Shown: positions 33,818-43,674, counted from the stretch's first letter. The stretch: 64,000 nt of DNA from Spartobacteria bacterium (GCA_021324395.1 JAJPJG010000012.1:62001-126000), one strand, 5' to 3'. Notes: generated by a model not told the origin, from the letters alone. Numbers and translations: made by a program.

Positions 33818-35166
33818 CACTCGATACGATCGCAAAATGGGCGGACGGCAAACTGCTTCGCGGCGATGCCGCGCGGAAGGTGACGAACATTTGCACCGAT
33901 TCGCGCAAGCTGCAGCCCAGCGATCTTTTCCTCGCATTGCGGGGCGAAAAATTCGATGCGCATAGTTTTGTCGTGGAAGCTGCAAAGCAAGGCGCAGCGG
34001 GCGCGGTCGTCGAGGAGGTCACGGAAAATTTGCCGCCCGATTTTGCAATCATCAAAGTTGCGGACACGCTCGCGGCGTTGCAGCAGATCGCTGGAAATTA
34101 CCGGCGTTCCCTGCCGCTAAAGGTCGTCGCGATCACCGGCAGCAATGGAAAAACTTCGACGAAAGATTTTACGGCTGCGGTGCTCGGTGAGCGCTTTCGT
34201 GTGGTAAAGACGCACGGAAATTTGAACAACCATATTGGTCTTCCGTTAACGATGCTGAGCGCGAATTCAAACGACAAAATCGGCGTGTTCGAGATCGGCA
34301 TGAATCATCCGGGGGAGATCGCGCCGCTGGCGAAATTGTCGCAACCGGATGTCGGCGTGATCACGAATATCGGCGTCGCGCACATTGAATTCATGGGCAC
34401 ACGCGCCGCGATCGCGCAGGAAAAAGGAATGCTCGCGGAAGCTGTCGGCACAGGCGGCCACGTTGTGCTGACGGCGGATGACGATTATTCAAATTCGATC
34501 GCGCAACGCACGAAAGCGCGCGTGATTCTCGCCGGAATCGATAGCGGCGAAATCCGCGCCAGCGAAGTGCGAAGCGGAATCGATGGCAGCGATTTTACGT
34601 TAAACGCAAATGGCAAATCGGCACATGCGCGGCTCGCAGTGCCAGGCCGGCACATGATCCGCAACGCATTGCTCGCGGTTGCGGTCGGCACTATTTTCGG
34701 ACTTTCGCTCGATGAATGCGCCGCAGGTCTCGCGAAAGTGCAGCTCACTAAAGGCCGGCTCGAACAGAAATTGATCCGCGGCGTTCGCGTGATCGACGAC
34801 AGCTACAACGCGAATCCTGACTCGATGATCGCCGCGTTGCGCACGCTCGCGGAGATGCCCGGTCGTCGCATTGCCGTGCTCGGACAAATGAACGAGCTGG
34901 GTGCGGAATCGGATCGCGGCCATCGCGAAGTCGGCGAAGCGGCAGCGTGCGAGAATATCGATTGCGTGCTGACCGTCGGCGAGATCGCCGCAAGAATCGC
35001 GGACGCAGCTTCACAGCATGGCGTTAAACAAATATTAAAAGCCGCGTCCACGCAGGAAGCCGCCGGGCAATTGCGTGCGATCGCGCGCGAGGGCGACACC
35101 ATTTTGATCAAAGGCAGTCGCTCGGTGCGGATGGAAACCATCATCGAGGAGTTCGCGCGCGCATGA
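33805..35166 (+). CDS. murF: UDP-MurNAc-tripeptide:D-Ala-D-Ala ligase
   Basis: 453 residues if GTG 33805 is used. That start places DTIAKWADGKLLRGDAARKVTNICTDSRKLQPSDLFLALRGEKFDAHSF at the N-terminus as in other MurF proteins. An ATG at 33730 in frame would add 25 atypical residues. Motifs are AITGSNGKTSTKDF (ATP), GIGM-like FEIGMNHPGEI, VITNIGVAHIEFMGT and DDSYNANPDSM. Adds D-Ala-D-Ala to complete the pentapeptide. The stop overlaps mraY (ATGA). Confidence 0.92.
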   Translation: MDPVALDTIAKWADGKLLRGDAARKVTNICTDSRKLQPSDLFLALRGEKFDAHSFVVEAAKQGAAGAVVEEVTENLPPDFAIIKVADTLAALQQIAGNYRRSLPLKVVAITGSNGKTSTKDFTAAVLGERFRVVKTHGNLNNHIGLPLTMLSANSNDKIGVFEIGMNHPGEIAPLAKLSQPDVGVITNIGVAHIEFMGTRAAIAQEKGMLAEAVGTGGHVVLTADDDYSNSIAQRTKARVILAGIDSGEIRASEVRSGIDGSDFTLNANGKSAHARLAVPGRHMIRNALLAVAVGTIFGLSLDECAAGLAKVQLTKGRLEQKLIRGVRVIDDSYNANPDSMIAALRTLAEMPGRRIAVLGQMNELGAESDRGHREVGEAAACENIDCVLTVGEIAARIADAASQHGVKQILKAASTQEAAGQLRAIAREGDTILIKGSRSVRMETIIEEFARA

Positions 35167-36263
35167 TGTATTTTCTCTACAACCTGCGCGGTTCTTTTCC
35201 GGTGCTTAACGTTTTTCAATACATCACGTTTCGCGCGGTCGCGGCGGCGGTGACTTCGTTTTTGCTTTGTTTGATTTTTGGAAATTGGGTGATCCGCAAA
35301 TTGATCAGCCTGAAAATCGGCCAGCCGATTCGCACGAAAGAGGAAGTCCACAAACTCGCCGAATTGCACGGCGGCAAGCGCGGCACGCCGACAATGGGCG
35401 GCGTGTTGCTGCTCGGTGCAGTGATCATTTCCACGCTGCTTTGGGCTCGACCACAAAACGATTCGGTATGGCTCGCCCTTTTCTCAACCGCATATCTCGG
35501 CGCGCTCGGATTTATCGACGACTATCTCAAGGTCACGAAGAAAAAATCCGACGGCATCAGCGGGCGCATCAAACTCGTCGCGCAGTTCGGACTTGCGGCA
35601 ATCGTGACCGCATTTTTCCTGCTGAATCCGGCGATCGAAGTGCAGGCGCGCGCTCTCTACGTGCCGTTTTACAAGGAGCCGCTGATCCACAATCTTGGCT
35701 GGGCGACATTTTTCTTTTTTGCGCTTGTCGTCGTCGGCAGTTCGAATGCCGTGAATCTTACCGACGGCCTCGACGGACTCGCGACCGGCTGCACTGTCAC
35801 GGTTGCGCTCACTTACGCCGTGCTCGCTTACATCGCCGGCAATGTGAAAATTTCCACCTACCTGCAGATTCCGTATTACCCGTTCACGGGCGAACTCGCG
35901 GTCATTTGCGCGGCGCTCGTCGGCGCGGGGCTCGGCTTTCTGTGGTTTAACTGCCATCCCGCAAAAGTTTTCATGGGGGACACCGGTTCGCTCGCGATCG
36001 GAGGCGTGCTCGGCGTGGTCGCGATCTGCTGCAAACAGGAGCTACTACTGCTCGTCGTCGGCGGCGTGTTCGTGATGGAAGCGTTGTCGGTGATTCTGCA
36101 GGTGATGAGTTTCAAAGTGACCGGCAAACGCATTTTTGCGATGTCGCCGATCCACCACCATTTCGAGCTGAAAGGGTGGAAGGAAAACACGGTGATCGTG
36201 CGGTTCTGGATCTTGTCGATCATGTTCGCGTTTCTCGGCCTGGCCACACTCAAACTTCGGTGA
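35163..36263 (+). CDS. mraY: phospho-MurNAc-pentapeptide translocase
   Basis: 366 residues, about ten membrane helices. It makes lipid I by transferring phospho-MurNAc-pentapeptide to undecaprenyl phosphate. Motifs are HGGKRGTPTMGG, GFIDDYLKV (catalytic Asp pair), SSNAVNLTDGLDGLA (third catalytic Asp), FNCHPAKVFMGDTGSLAIGG and the cytoplasmic MSPIHHHFELKGW. Starts by ATGA overlap with murF; murD follows after 4 nt. Confidence 0.97.
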   Translation: MMYFLYNLRGSFPVLNVFQYITFRAVAAAVTSFLLCLIFGNWVIRKLISLKIGQPIRTKEEVHKLAELHGGKRGTPTMGGVLLLGAVIISTLLWARPQNDSVWLALFSTAYLGALGFIDDYLKVTKKKSDGISGRIKLVAQFGLAAIVTAFFLLNPAIEVQARALYVPFYKEPLIHNLGWATFFFFALVVVGSSNAVNLTDGLDGLATGCTVTVALTYAVLAYIAGNVKISTYLQIPYYPFTGELAVICAALVGAGLGFLWFNCHPAKVFMGDTGSLAIGGVLGVVAICCKQELLLLVVGGVFVMEALSVILQVMSFKVTGKRIFAMSPIHHHFELKGWKENTVIVRFWILSIMFAFLGLATLKLR

Positions 36264-36267
36264 ACAC

Positions 36268-37587
36268 GTGCATTACAAAAACAAAAACATCGCAGTCCTT
36301 GGTGCGGGCGAAAGCGGCGAAGCTGCAGCCCGACTGCTTAGAGAGGAAGGCGCCATGGTGACATTGCTCGACAGCGCGGATCTGAAAAAGCTGCGCTCAA
36401 AAATCGAAAAAATCACGCCGCTCGGCATCGCGTTTCTCGCTGGCCCCGATGCGGAAAAAGACAACACTCGCTACGACCTTGGCGTATTGAGTCCGGGCAT
36501 CGATCCGGCTGCGCCGCTCGTGCAGAATTTTTTGAGCAAGCGCATCGATATGATCGGCGAGCTCGAGTTGTCGTTCGAGTTGTGCGAGTGCCCGGTCGTC
36601 GCGATCACCGGCACAAACGGCAAAACGACTACGACCGAGCTCGTAGCACGCATGTTTAACGCATGCGGCGTGCACACACTCGCGTGCGGAAACATCGGGC
36701 CGGCCTTTGCAGCGACCGTGCGCAAAAGTCGCGACCTCGACGTGATGACGCTCGAGGTTTCGTCATTCCAACTCGAGCAAATCCGCACGTTCCGCCCGAA
36801 AATCGCCGTATGGTTGAACCTCACGCCCGACCATCTCGATCGGTATTCGTCGATGGAAGAATATCGCAATGCGAAGCTGCGAATTTTTGAAAATCAGACG
36901 GAGGACGATTTCGCAGTCGTGAATTTGCGCGACAAGTTGCCGCCGTTGCGCGCAAAGAAAATCACGTTCAGCGCTTACGCAAATGGCGGCGATTTTGAAT
37001 ATCGCGACGAAGCGATTTTTTACGATGGCGAGCCGGTGCTGAAAATGCCCGACGCGAAACTGCGTGGTCTACACAATGTCGAAAACCTGATGGCATCGCT
37101 CGGCGTCGGCGTCGCACACGGACTGAGTTTTGAAAAAATGGTTCCGCCATTGTGCAGCTACACACCGTTGCCGCACCGTTGCGAGCTCGTGCGTGAAGTC
37201 GCGGGCGTCGAATACATCAACGACTCGAAAGCGACGAATCTCGACGCACTGGAAAAGGCTCTCGATTCCGAGACTCGGCCCGTTGTGTTGATCGCGGGCG
37301 GCAAGGACAAAGGTTTCGAATTCGGCTCGATCACCGATCTCGTCGCTAGCAAATGCCGTCGCGCAATTTTGATCGGCGAAATGTCGGACCGCATCGAGGC
37401 GCTTTGGAAAAGCCGCGTGCCTTGCGAAAAAGCGAGTTCGTTGCGCGATGCGGTGCTGCGCGCGCGGGCTGGTGCGCAACGCGGCGAAGTCGTCCTCTTT
37501 TCACCCGGCACGTCGTCATTCGACATGTTTAAAAACTACGCAGATCGCGGAAATCAGTTCCGCGAAATCGTCCAATCACTCACATGA
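36268..37587 (+). CDS. murD: UDP-MurNAc-L-Ala:D-Glu ligase (GTG start)
   Basis: 439 residues from GTG 36268. The N-terminal Rossmann part carries VLGAGESGEAAARLL. The ATP site is AITGTNGKTTTTELV, followed by LEVSSFQLEQI, WLNLTPDHLDRYSSMEEYRNAK and NDSKATNLDAL. Adds D-glutamate to UDP-MurNAc-L-Ala. It ends in the ATGA that starts the LysM gene. Confidence 0.96.
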   Translation: MHYKNKNIAVLGAGESGEAAARLLREEGAMVTLLDSADLKKLRSKIEKITPLGIAFLAGPDAEKDNTRYDLGVLSPGIDPAAPLVQNFLSKRIDMIGELELSFELCECPVVAITGTNGKTTTTELVARMFNACGVHTLACGNIGPAFAATVRKSRDLDVMTLEVSSFQLEQIRTFRPKIAVWLNLTPDHLDRYSSMEEYRNAKLRIFENQTEDDFAVVNLRDKLPPLRAKKITFSAYANGGDFEYRDEAIFYDGEPVLKMPDAKLRGLHNVENLMASLGVGVAHGLSFEKMVPPLCSYTPLPHRCELVREVAGVEYINDSKATNLDALEKALDSETRPVVLIAGGKDKGFEFGSITDLVASKCRRAILIGEMSDRIEALWKSRVPCEKASSLRDAVLRARAGAQRGEVVLFSPGTSSFDMFKNYADRGNQFREIVQSLT

Positions 37588-38126
37588 AATTCCCGAAGCT
37601 GTTCCCAAAAAAGAAACTGCAGGCCGCGACTTCCGCGCGCCGCGCGCAACCCGAATACGTCGACGAACCCGACATCAAGCTTTCGAGCGCGGTGATTGTC
37701 GTGCTCGTTTTGCACCTCGTCGCCGTCGGCGGCATCTACATGTTTAACAGCATCAAAGCCCATCAGCCGGCCGATACCGATGCCGCTCCCGCGCCGCAAA
37801 AAATCGCCGCGAAGACCGACAACGACAATTCGGGTGAAGACACAAAACACGCGCCCGCCGTGTCCGCAAAGCAAGCTGTGAAACCGGTTGCGACCGAATC
37901 GCATAAACTGACGGAAAACAAAATCGCCAGCGCGACGCTAAAAGATTCCGGCGAAACTTACACGGTTGCGAAGGGCGATAACCCGGTAATCATCGCGAAA
38001 AAATTGCACGTGAATTACGACGAACTTTTGAAGCTGAACAAAATCGAAGACCCGAAAAAATTGCAGATCGGACAAAAGCTCCGCATTCCCGCGAAACACA
38101 AAACCGACGTGGCTTCCGCGCAGTAA
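37584..38126 (+). CDS. single-pass membrane protein with extracytoplasmic LysM domain
   Basis: 180 residues from ATG 37584 (ATGA overlap with murD). A basic cytoplasmic head (FPKLFPKKK), one membrane helix at about 36-54, a Lys/Ala/Thr-rich linker and a C-terminal LysM domain (124-169, ETYTVAKGDNPVIIAKKLHV to LQIGQKLRIP). LysM binds GlcNAc-containing glycans, so it probably links the divisome region to peptidoglycan. Insertion between murD and ftsW is not part of the common dcw order. ftsW follows after 9 nt. Confidence 0.88.
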   Translation: MKFPKLFPKKKLQAATSARRAQPEYVDEPDIKLSSAVIVVLVLHLVAVGGIYMFNSIKAHQPADTDAAPAPQKIAAKTDNDNSGEDTKHAPAVSAKQAVKPVATESHKLTENKIASATLKDSGETYTVAKGDNPVIIAKKLHVNYDELLKLNKIEDPKKLQIGQKLRIPAKHKTDVASAQ

Positions 38127-38135
38127 TTTTTCTGA

Positions 38136-39278
38136 ATGCATCGCAAAAGCGTCTATTTCCTAGTGCTCGCAGTCGCAGCGATGCTGGTGCTCGGCATAGT
38201 GATGCTGTTTAGCACGAGCGCGTTTGCGCAGGACAGCCATGGCGATCCGGTTTATTTCGTCAAACGCCAGGCGATGTGGCTCGTTATCGGAATCATCGCG
38301 TGCATCGTTGCCGCAGTGATGGATTACCATTTCTGGCAGCACAAATGGTGGATTTGGTTCGCGCTTTCCGTTGTGTTGCTCGCGTTATGTTTTGTGCCGC
38401 ACATTGGAATGAAGATCAACGGCGCCCGACGCTGGGTGAATTTCCGCGTAATCACGTTTCAGCCGTCCGATTTTGCCAAAATCGCGGCAATCGCATTTCT
38501 GGCGTTCTGGTATTCGCGTTTCGAAAAAGAGGCTGGCACCTTTTTCAAAGGCTTCGTTTTTCCAATGATGATCGTCGGCGTGCTGATGGCTGAAATTGCG
38601 CGCGAAATCGATATGGGCACGACGGCGCTGATCGGCGGGACAATGTTCGTCGTGATGTTCGTTGCTGGCAGCGGACTACGCTTTCTCGCGCCGCTGGCAA
38701 CGTGCGGAATCATGGCGACGCTCTACATTGGAAGTCATTTGAAAGGCCGTTCCGAGCGCATGCTCGCGTTTTTGGATTTGGAAAAATACAAGGACAGCGC
38801 GGGTCTGCAGCAATGGCAGGCGCTCGTTGCGTTCGGCTCGGGCGGAGTCGACGGACTCGGCCTCGGCAATGGCCGCGAGAAACTCGGTTTTCTGCCGTTT
38901 GCGCACACCGATTTTATTTTTCCGATGATCGGTGAGGAGCTTGGGCTGCGTTTTACGTTGTTAGTAGTTCTTTGTTACGTCGTGATTATTCTCAGCGGCA
39001 CGGTCATCTCGATCCATTCGCGCGATCGTTTCGGCATGCTGTTCGGCTTCGGCATCGTCGTGATGCTCGCGTTGCAAGCCGCGCTGAATATCGGCGTCAC
39101 AACCTCGCTGCTGCCGAATAAAGGTCTGCCGTTGCCGTTCATTTCCTACGGCGGATCGAATCTCGTCTTTTGCCTGCTGGGCATCGGCATTTTGATCAAT
39201 ATCTATCGTCAGGGCGTCGCCGATCGCCCGAACAAATCGAGCGTGCGACTGCAGGCACGCGTCACGCCGCGCATCTGA
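38136..39278 (+). CDS. ftsW: septal peptidoglycan glycosyltransferase FtsW (SEDS family)
   Basis: 380 residues, ten membrane helices. SEDS landmarks are MLFSTSAFA, GIGMKINGARRWV-like HIGMKINGARRWVNF, FQPSDFAKIA, GGVDGLGLGNGREKLGFLPFAHTDFIFPMIGEELG and LPFISYGGSNL. FtsW polymerises lipid II with FtsI. Stop and murG start share a base (TGATG). Confidence 0.95.
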   Translation: MHRKSVYFLVLAVAAMLVLGIVMLFSTSAFAQDSHGDPVYFVKRQAMWLVIGIIACIVAAVMDYHFWQHKWWIWFALSVVLLALCFVPHIGMKINGARRWVNFRVITFQPSDFAKIAAIAFLAFWYSRFEKEAGTFFKGFVFPMMIVGVLMAEIAREIDMGTTALIGGTMFVVMFVAGSGLRFLAPLATCGIMATLYIGSHLKGRSERMLAFLDLEKYKDSAGLQQWQALVAFGSGGVDGLGLGNGREKLGFLPFAHTDFIFPMIGEELGLRFTLLVVLCYVVIILSGTVISIHSRDRFGMLFGFGIVVMLALQAALNIGVTTSLLPNKGLPLPFISYGGSNLVFCLLGIGILINIYRQGVADRPNKSSVRLQARVTPRI

Positions 39279-40384
39279 TGAAAGTCGCTATTGCAGGCGG
39301 AGGCACTGGCGGACATTTGTTTCCCGCACTCGCGGTTGCGGAGGTGATGCTTGAGCGCGGACACGAGCCGCTGATTTTTATTTCGGAAAAAGATATCGAC
39401 GCGCTTGCGACGCGAGATCGGACGGAGTTTCGTTTTGAAAAGTTGCCTGGCATTGGCATGCCGAAATTGCTTTCGCCAGCGATCTTCGGATTCATCAAAC
39501 GTTTTCGCGAAGGCGTCGGTGCGGTGCGCGCGATTTACAAAAAGTTCCAGCCCGACGCGGTGCTCGGCATGGGCGGGTTTACTTCGACCGCGCCGATTTA
39601 CGCGGGCATGAGACGGAAGATCCCGACGTTCGTGCACGAGTCGAATGCGATTCCCGGAAAAGCGAACAAACTCAACGCGCGCATGACTGACGCGGTGCTG
39701 CTCGGCTTTGAAGACTGCGCGAATTTTTTTCCGCGGAGTCGATGCGAGATTACCGGCACGCCGATTCGGAAAAGTTTGATGCAGCGCGTGCCGAAGGCCG
39801 ATGCAGTCGCGGCATTCGGTCTCGAAAACTCGCGCAAAACGCTCTTGGTTATGGGCGGCAGCCAGGGGGCGCACGGCATTAACGAATCGATTATCAAGTC
39901 GCTGCCGCTGCTGAAAAATCTGCCGCTGCAAATCATCCATCTCACCGGCGCGGAGGACGAGCAGCCGGCAATGGCGAACTACCGGCGCGAAAATGTCCCC
40001 GCGCATGTCGCGGCGTTCTGCCATCGCATGGAAGAAGCTTACAGCGCGGCCGATTTTGCAATTTCGCGCTCGGGCGCGGCGAGCTTGTCCGAGTTGTCGC
40101 ACTTTGGTTTGCCGTCGCTGCTCATTCCCTTTCCGCATGCGGCGGAAAATCATCAGGCGCTCAACGCGGAGATTTTCGAGCGCCAAAATGCCGCCGTCGT
40201 TATCGAGCAGTCGAAAATCACACCGGAATTTCTCGCCGAAAAAATCCGATGGATGCTCGATCAACCCGCGCGTTTGCAAACCATGTCCGAGCGCGTCCGC
40301 CGTCTCGCGCCTGATGATGCAGCGGCGCGTGTTGTCGATGTGATCGAGCACGCGGTGAATGCTTGCGCGGGAGGAAAAAATTAA
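39278..40384 (+). CDS. murG: lipid I:UDP-GlcNAc transferase MurG
   Basis: 368 residues from ATG 39278. Forms lipid II on the inner membrane face. G-loops are AGGGTGGHLFPALAVAE at 6-22 and GMGGFTSTAPIYAG, then HESNAIPGKANK, VMGGSQGAHGIN and SRSGAASLSELSHFGLPSLLIPFPHAAENHQ (UDP-GlcNAc site). The murC-murB start directly abuts its stop. Confidence 0.96.
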   Translation: MKVAIAGGGTGGHLFPALAVAEVMLERGHEPLIFISEKDIDALATRDRTEFRFEKLPGIGMPKLLSPAIFGFIKRFREGVGAVRAIYKKFQPDAVLGMGGFTSTAPIYAGMRRKIPTFVHESNAIPGKANKLNARMTDAVLLGFEDCANFFPRSRCEITGTPIRKSLMQRVPKADAVAAFGLENSRKTLLVMGGSQGAHGINESIIKSLPLLKNLPLQIIHLTGAEDEQPAMANYRRENVPAHVAAFCHRMEEAYSAADFAISRSGAASLSELSHFGLPSLLIPFPHAAENHQALNAEIFERQNAAVVIEQSKITPEFLAEKIRWMLDQPARLQTMSERVRRLAPDDAAARVVDVIEHAVNACAGGKN

Positions 40385-42760
40385 ATGCAAAGCGAGAGTT
40401 TCGTTTTGAATTTTCCGGCCTCTGATATTGTGTCGCATTCCGGGCTTCGCGCATCGGATTTTGCAATCATGGACACAGGCCAAATCCTTACCGACATCAT
40501 TTGCGCGGGCGAGTTGCGCATTCATCTCATCGGCGTCGCCGGCTCGGGAATGAGCGGCATCGCAGGTCTTCTGCTCGCGCTCGGGCATCGCGTCAGCGGT
40601 TCGGATAAAGTGACGACGGTCGAAATCGAACGGCTGCAAAAACTAGGCCTCGAATTTTTCTGCCCGCACACGGCGGAAGCAGTTGCTGACGCAGACCTCG
40701 TGATTTTTTCCTCCGCGATCAAGCCGGGTAACGTCGCCTACGACGAGGCGCAGCGACTCGGCAAAATGATGGTGCGCCGCGCGGACGCCCTCGCGGCGGT
40801 GCTGAATTGCAAAAAAGGAATCGTCGTTGCCGGCATGCATGGAAAAACGACGACGTCATCGATGGCCGCGCACGTGCTGCGCGTCGGCGGAGTGCAGCCA
40901 TCGCATTATGTCGGCGCGGAGATTCCGATTCTCGGCACAAACGCGCATTGGGACGAGGACGGCGAGTGGTTCGTAGCCGAAGGCGACGAGAGCGATGGCA
41001 CAATCGCGCTGTATCATCCCGAGCACACGATTTTGCTGAACATCGAGGAGGAGCATCTCGATTTTTACGAAAATCTCGACGCAATCGAAGCGACATATCG
41101 GCAGTTGCTCGACCAAACGCGCGGCTCCGTTTTTTACTGCATCGACGATCCGCACGCGGCGCGTGTGTGCGGCGGACGCGAGCGCGCGATTTCATTCGGC
41201 GAAAATGCGGGCGCCGACTATCGATTCCAAGCCGTGCTTTCGCGCGCGTTTCGTTCGCAATTCAAAGTATTCCAGCGCGGAAAATGGCTCGGTGATTTCA
41301 CGCTGAACGTGCCGGGCAAACACAATATTTCCAACGCAACCGGTGTCATCGCGCTCGCAACGGAACTCGGCGTGAGCGTCGAAAAGATCGCCGAAGCATT
41401 CGAGTCGTTCCGCGGTGCGCGCCGGCGTTTTGAAGTGAAATATCGCAGCGACAATTTCATGGTCGTTGATGATTACGGACATCATCCGAGCGAAATTCGC
41501 GCGACGCTCGCGACCGCGCGTGCGGTAGGCAGCAAACGCGTGTTTGCGATGTTTCAACCGCATCGTTACACGCGCACACAGGCGCTCGCGCACGAGTTTG
41601 GCGCTGCGTTTGAAAATGTGGATCGCGTGTTTGTAGCGGACGTTTACGCGGCGAGTGAAAAACCGATTCCCGGCGTGAGCGGGCAGACGATAGTCGATGC
41701 GATCGCGAAGACCGGTCACAGCGGCGCGATATTTGTCGCCAATCGCAAAAAAATTCCCGCTGCGCTCGGGCCGCTGTTGCAGCCGGGCGATTTGATTTTA
41801 AGCCTCGGCGCGGGCGATATTCATGAACAAGGCGCGCAGCTGGCGCACGATCTGGCGCGGCTCGAGGAATTGCAAAATGTGATGGGCGCAGGCGTCGCGC
41901 GGCTTTACGAGCCGCTCGCGAAGCACACAACATTGCGCGTCGGTGGTCCGGCGCAATTCTGGCTCGAACCGGAGACCGAATTGGGCTTCGCGCAGCTTGT
42001 TAAACATTGCGCGGTCAATGAAATTCCGGTTTTCGTGATTGGACGCGGTTCGAATTTGCTTGTGCGCGATGGTGGAATTCGCGGCGCTGTCGTGCATCTT
42101 GCGCGCGGTGATTTTAAAAAAATCGAAGTGAGCGGAAATCAAATCACCGCGGGCGTCGGCGTGAAATTAAAGGAACTCGCTTACGCCGCGCGCGACGCGA
42201 GCATCGGCGGGTTCGAGTTTCTCGAAGGCATTCCCGGTAATGTCGGCGGCGGTTTGCGCATGAATGCCGGCGCGATGGGCGGCGAGACTTTTGACAATGT
42301 GTTAAGCGTCTGTTTTGTCGATCAAAACGGCGAGTTTCACACAAAGACAAAAGCCGAACTCGAAGTGCACTATCGCAACGTGCCGACGCTGATTCGCAAT
42401 TACGCCGTGTCGGCAACATTCGAAGGCCGCGAAAGCACGCGCGAAGAAATCGAGCGGCTGCTCGAGGAATCGATGCACAAACGCCGCACGTCGCAGCCGA
42501 AGGAATCGAGCGCCGGTTGCATTTTTAAAAATCCGAAGATCTGCGGTGCGGGCAAACTGATCGACGAACTTGGCTTGAAAAACACGGACATCGGCGCGGC
42601 GCGTGTGTCGGAGATCCACGGAAATTTCATCGTCAACGACGGCGGAGCGACCGCGTCAGACGTGCTCGCGTTGATCGACAAAATAAAAGCCATCGCACGT
42701 GAGAAACGCGGCGTCGAACTCGAAACCGAAGTGCAAATTCTCGGGGAGGATTTGCTGTGA
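40385..42760 (+). CDS. murC-murB: MurC-MurB fusion: UDP-MurNAc:L-Ala ligase and UDP-MurNAc dehydrogenase
   Basis: 791 residues. The MurC half (about 44-490) has IHLIGVAGSGMSGIA, the ATP site GMHGKTTTSSM at 150-160, AEGDESDGTI and VDDYGHHPSEI. The MurB half (about 498-791) has TTLRVGGPAQFW, VIGRGSNLLVRDGG, GFEFLEGIPGNVGGGLRMNAGAMGG and SAGCIFKNP, where Cys occupies the position often held by the catalytic Ser. ATG 40385 directly follows murG; ATG 40469 (residue 29) would give a more usual MurC start. The joined reading frame is continuous with no stop. MurB makes the UDP-MurNAc that MurC uses, so the fusion joins consecutive steps. Confidence 0.95.
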   Translation: MQSESFVLNFPASDIVSHSGLRASDFAIMDTGQILTDIICAGELRIHLIGVAGSGMSGIAGLLLALGHRVSGSDKVTTVEIERLQKLGLEFFCPHTAEAVADADLVIFSSAIKPGNVAYDEAQRLGKMMVRRADALAAVLNCKKGIVVAGMHGKTTTSSMAAHVLRVGGVQPSHYVGAEIPILGTNAHWDEDGEWFVAEGDESDGTIALYHPEHTILLNIEEEHLDFYENLDAIEATYRQLLDQTRGSVFYCIDDPHAARVCGGRERAISFGENAGADYRFQAVLSRAFRSQFKVFQRGKWLGDFTLNVPGKHNISNATGVIALATELGVSVEKIAEAFESFRGARRRFEVKYRSDNFMVVDDYGHHPSEIRATLATARAVGSKRVFAMFQPHRYTRTQALAHEFGAAFENVDRVFVADVYAASEKPIPGVSGQTIVDAIAKTGHSGAIFVANRKKIPAALGPLLQPGDLILSLGAGDIHEQGAQLAHDLARLEELQNVMGAGVARLYEPLAKHTTLRVGGPAQFWLEPETELGFAQLVKHCAVNEIPVFVIGRGSNLLVRDGGIRGAVVHLARGDFKKIEVSGNQITAGVGVKLKELAYAARDASIGGFEFLEGIPGNVGGGLRMNAGAMGGETFDNVLSVCFVDQNGEFHTKTKAELEVHYRNVPTLIRNYAVSATFEGRESTREEIERLLEESMHKRRTSQPKESSAGCIFKNPKICGAGKLIDELGLKNTDIGAARVSEIHGNFIVNDGGATASDVLALIDKIKAIAREKRGVELETEVQILGEDLL

Positions 42761-43674
42761 GCGTCGCGGGAAAACGCATTGCTGTTTTGAAAGGCGGCCC
42801 GGGCTCGGAGCGCGAAGTTTCTCTCGCATCAGCGGCCGGTGTCACAAAAGCGTTGCGTGCGCGCGGTGCGGATGTGACCGAAGTCGATGTGACGGGACGC
42901 GATTTCACGCTGCCGAAACAAGTGGACGTCGTGTTTAACATCATTCACGGCACGTTTGGCGAAGATGGCGAGTTGCAGGCGATCCTCGACAAGTGCGGTG
43001 TCGTTTACACCGGCGAAGGCGCGGAAGGAAGCCGGCTCGCGTTCGACAAAATCGAAACGAAAAAATGCTTTGTGAAAAGCGGCGTGCCCACTGCGGAATT
43101 TGAAGTCATCAAGGCTGGCGAGCGGCCGGCGATGGAAATTCCGTTTGTCGTCAAAGCGCCGCGACAGGGATCGAGCGTCGGGGTCTCGATCGTTAAACAA
43201 GCCGGGCAACTCGAGCCTGCGCTATGCGACGTGGCGCAATATGATAACACACTACTGATCGAGAAATTCATTCCCGGAAAAGAGCTGACTGTCGGCATTC
43301 TCGGCGATTTCGCGTTGCCAATTATTGAGATTTTACCGCAGCAAAACTTTTACGATTTCAAAAACAAATATCCTTTCCTCGGCGGCGGCGGCGGCGCGAA
43401 GCATTTGTGCCCGGCGCCGCTCGACGAAACGACCACGAAACGCGTGCAGGAACTCGCGCTTGCCGCGCACCGCGCGCTCGGGCTTCAGGTTTATTCGCGG
43501 GTTGACTTTGTGCTGCGCGATGACAACACTCCGTTTGTCCTTGAAATCAACACGATCCCAGGCATGACGGAGGCGAGCCTGCTGCCCGAAGCGGCGGCGG
43601 CGGCGGGCATCGGCTACGGCGAACTTTGCGAGCGGATTATCGAGCTTTCACTCATGAAAAGGAGGCGCGCGTGA
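42757..43674 (+). CDS. ddl: D-alanine-D-alanine ligase (GTG start)
   Basis: 305 residues from GTG 42757, 6 nt behind a strong GGGGAGGA site and overlapping the murB stop. ATP-grasp enzyme: KGGPGSEREVSLASA at the start, GTFGEDGELQAILD, VVKAPRQGSSVGVSIV, FIPGKELTVGIL, YSRVDFVLRDDNTPFVLEINTIPGMTEASLLPEAA. Supplies D-Ala-D-Ala to MurF. The stop overlaps ftsQ (GTGA). Confidence 0.95.
   Translation: MSVAGKRIAVLKGGPGSEREVSLASAAGVTKALRARGADVTEVDVTGRDFTLPKQVDVVFNIIHGTFGEDGELQAILDKCGVVYTGEGAEGSRLAFDKIETKKCFVKSGVPTAEFEVIKAGERPAMEIPFVVKAPRQGSSVGVSIVKQAGQLEPALCDVAQYDNTLLIEKFIPGKELTVGILGDFALPIIEILPQQNFYDFKNKYPFLGGGGGAKHLCPAPLDETTTKRVQELALAAHRALGLQVYSRVDFVLRDDNTPFVLEINTIPGMTEASLLPEAAAAAGIGYGELCERIIELSLMKRRRA

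Noticed and set aside
39209-40639. 476-codon minus-strand frame opposite murG
   Set aside because: Shadow of murG and the murC start; Arg/His-rich, with no family features or ribosome site.
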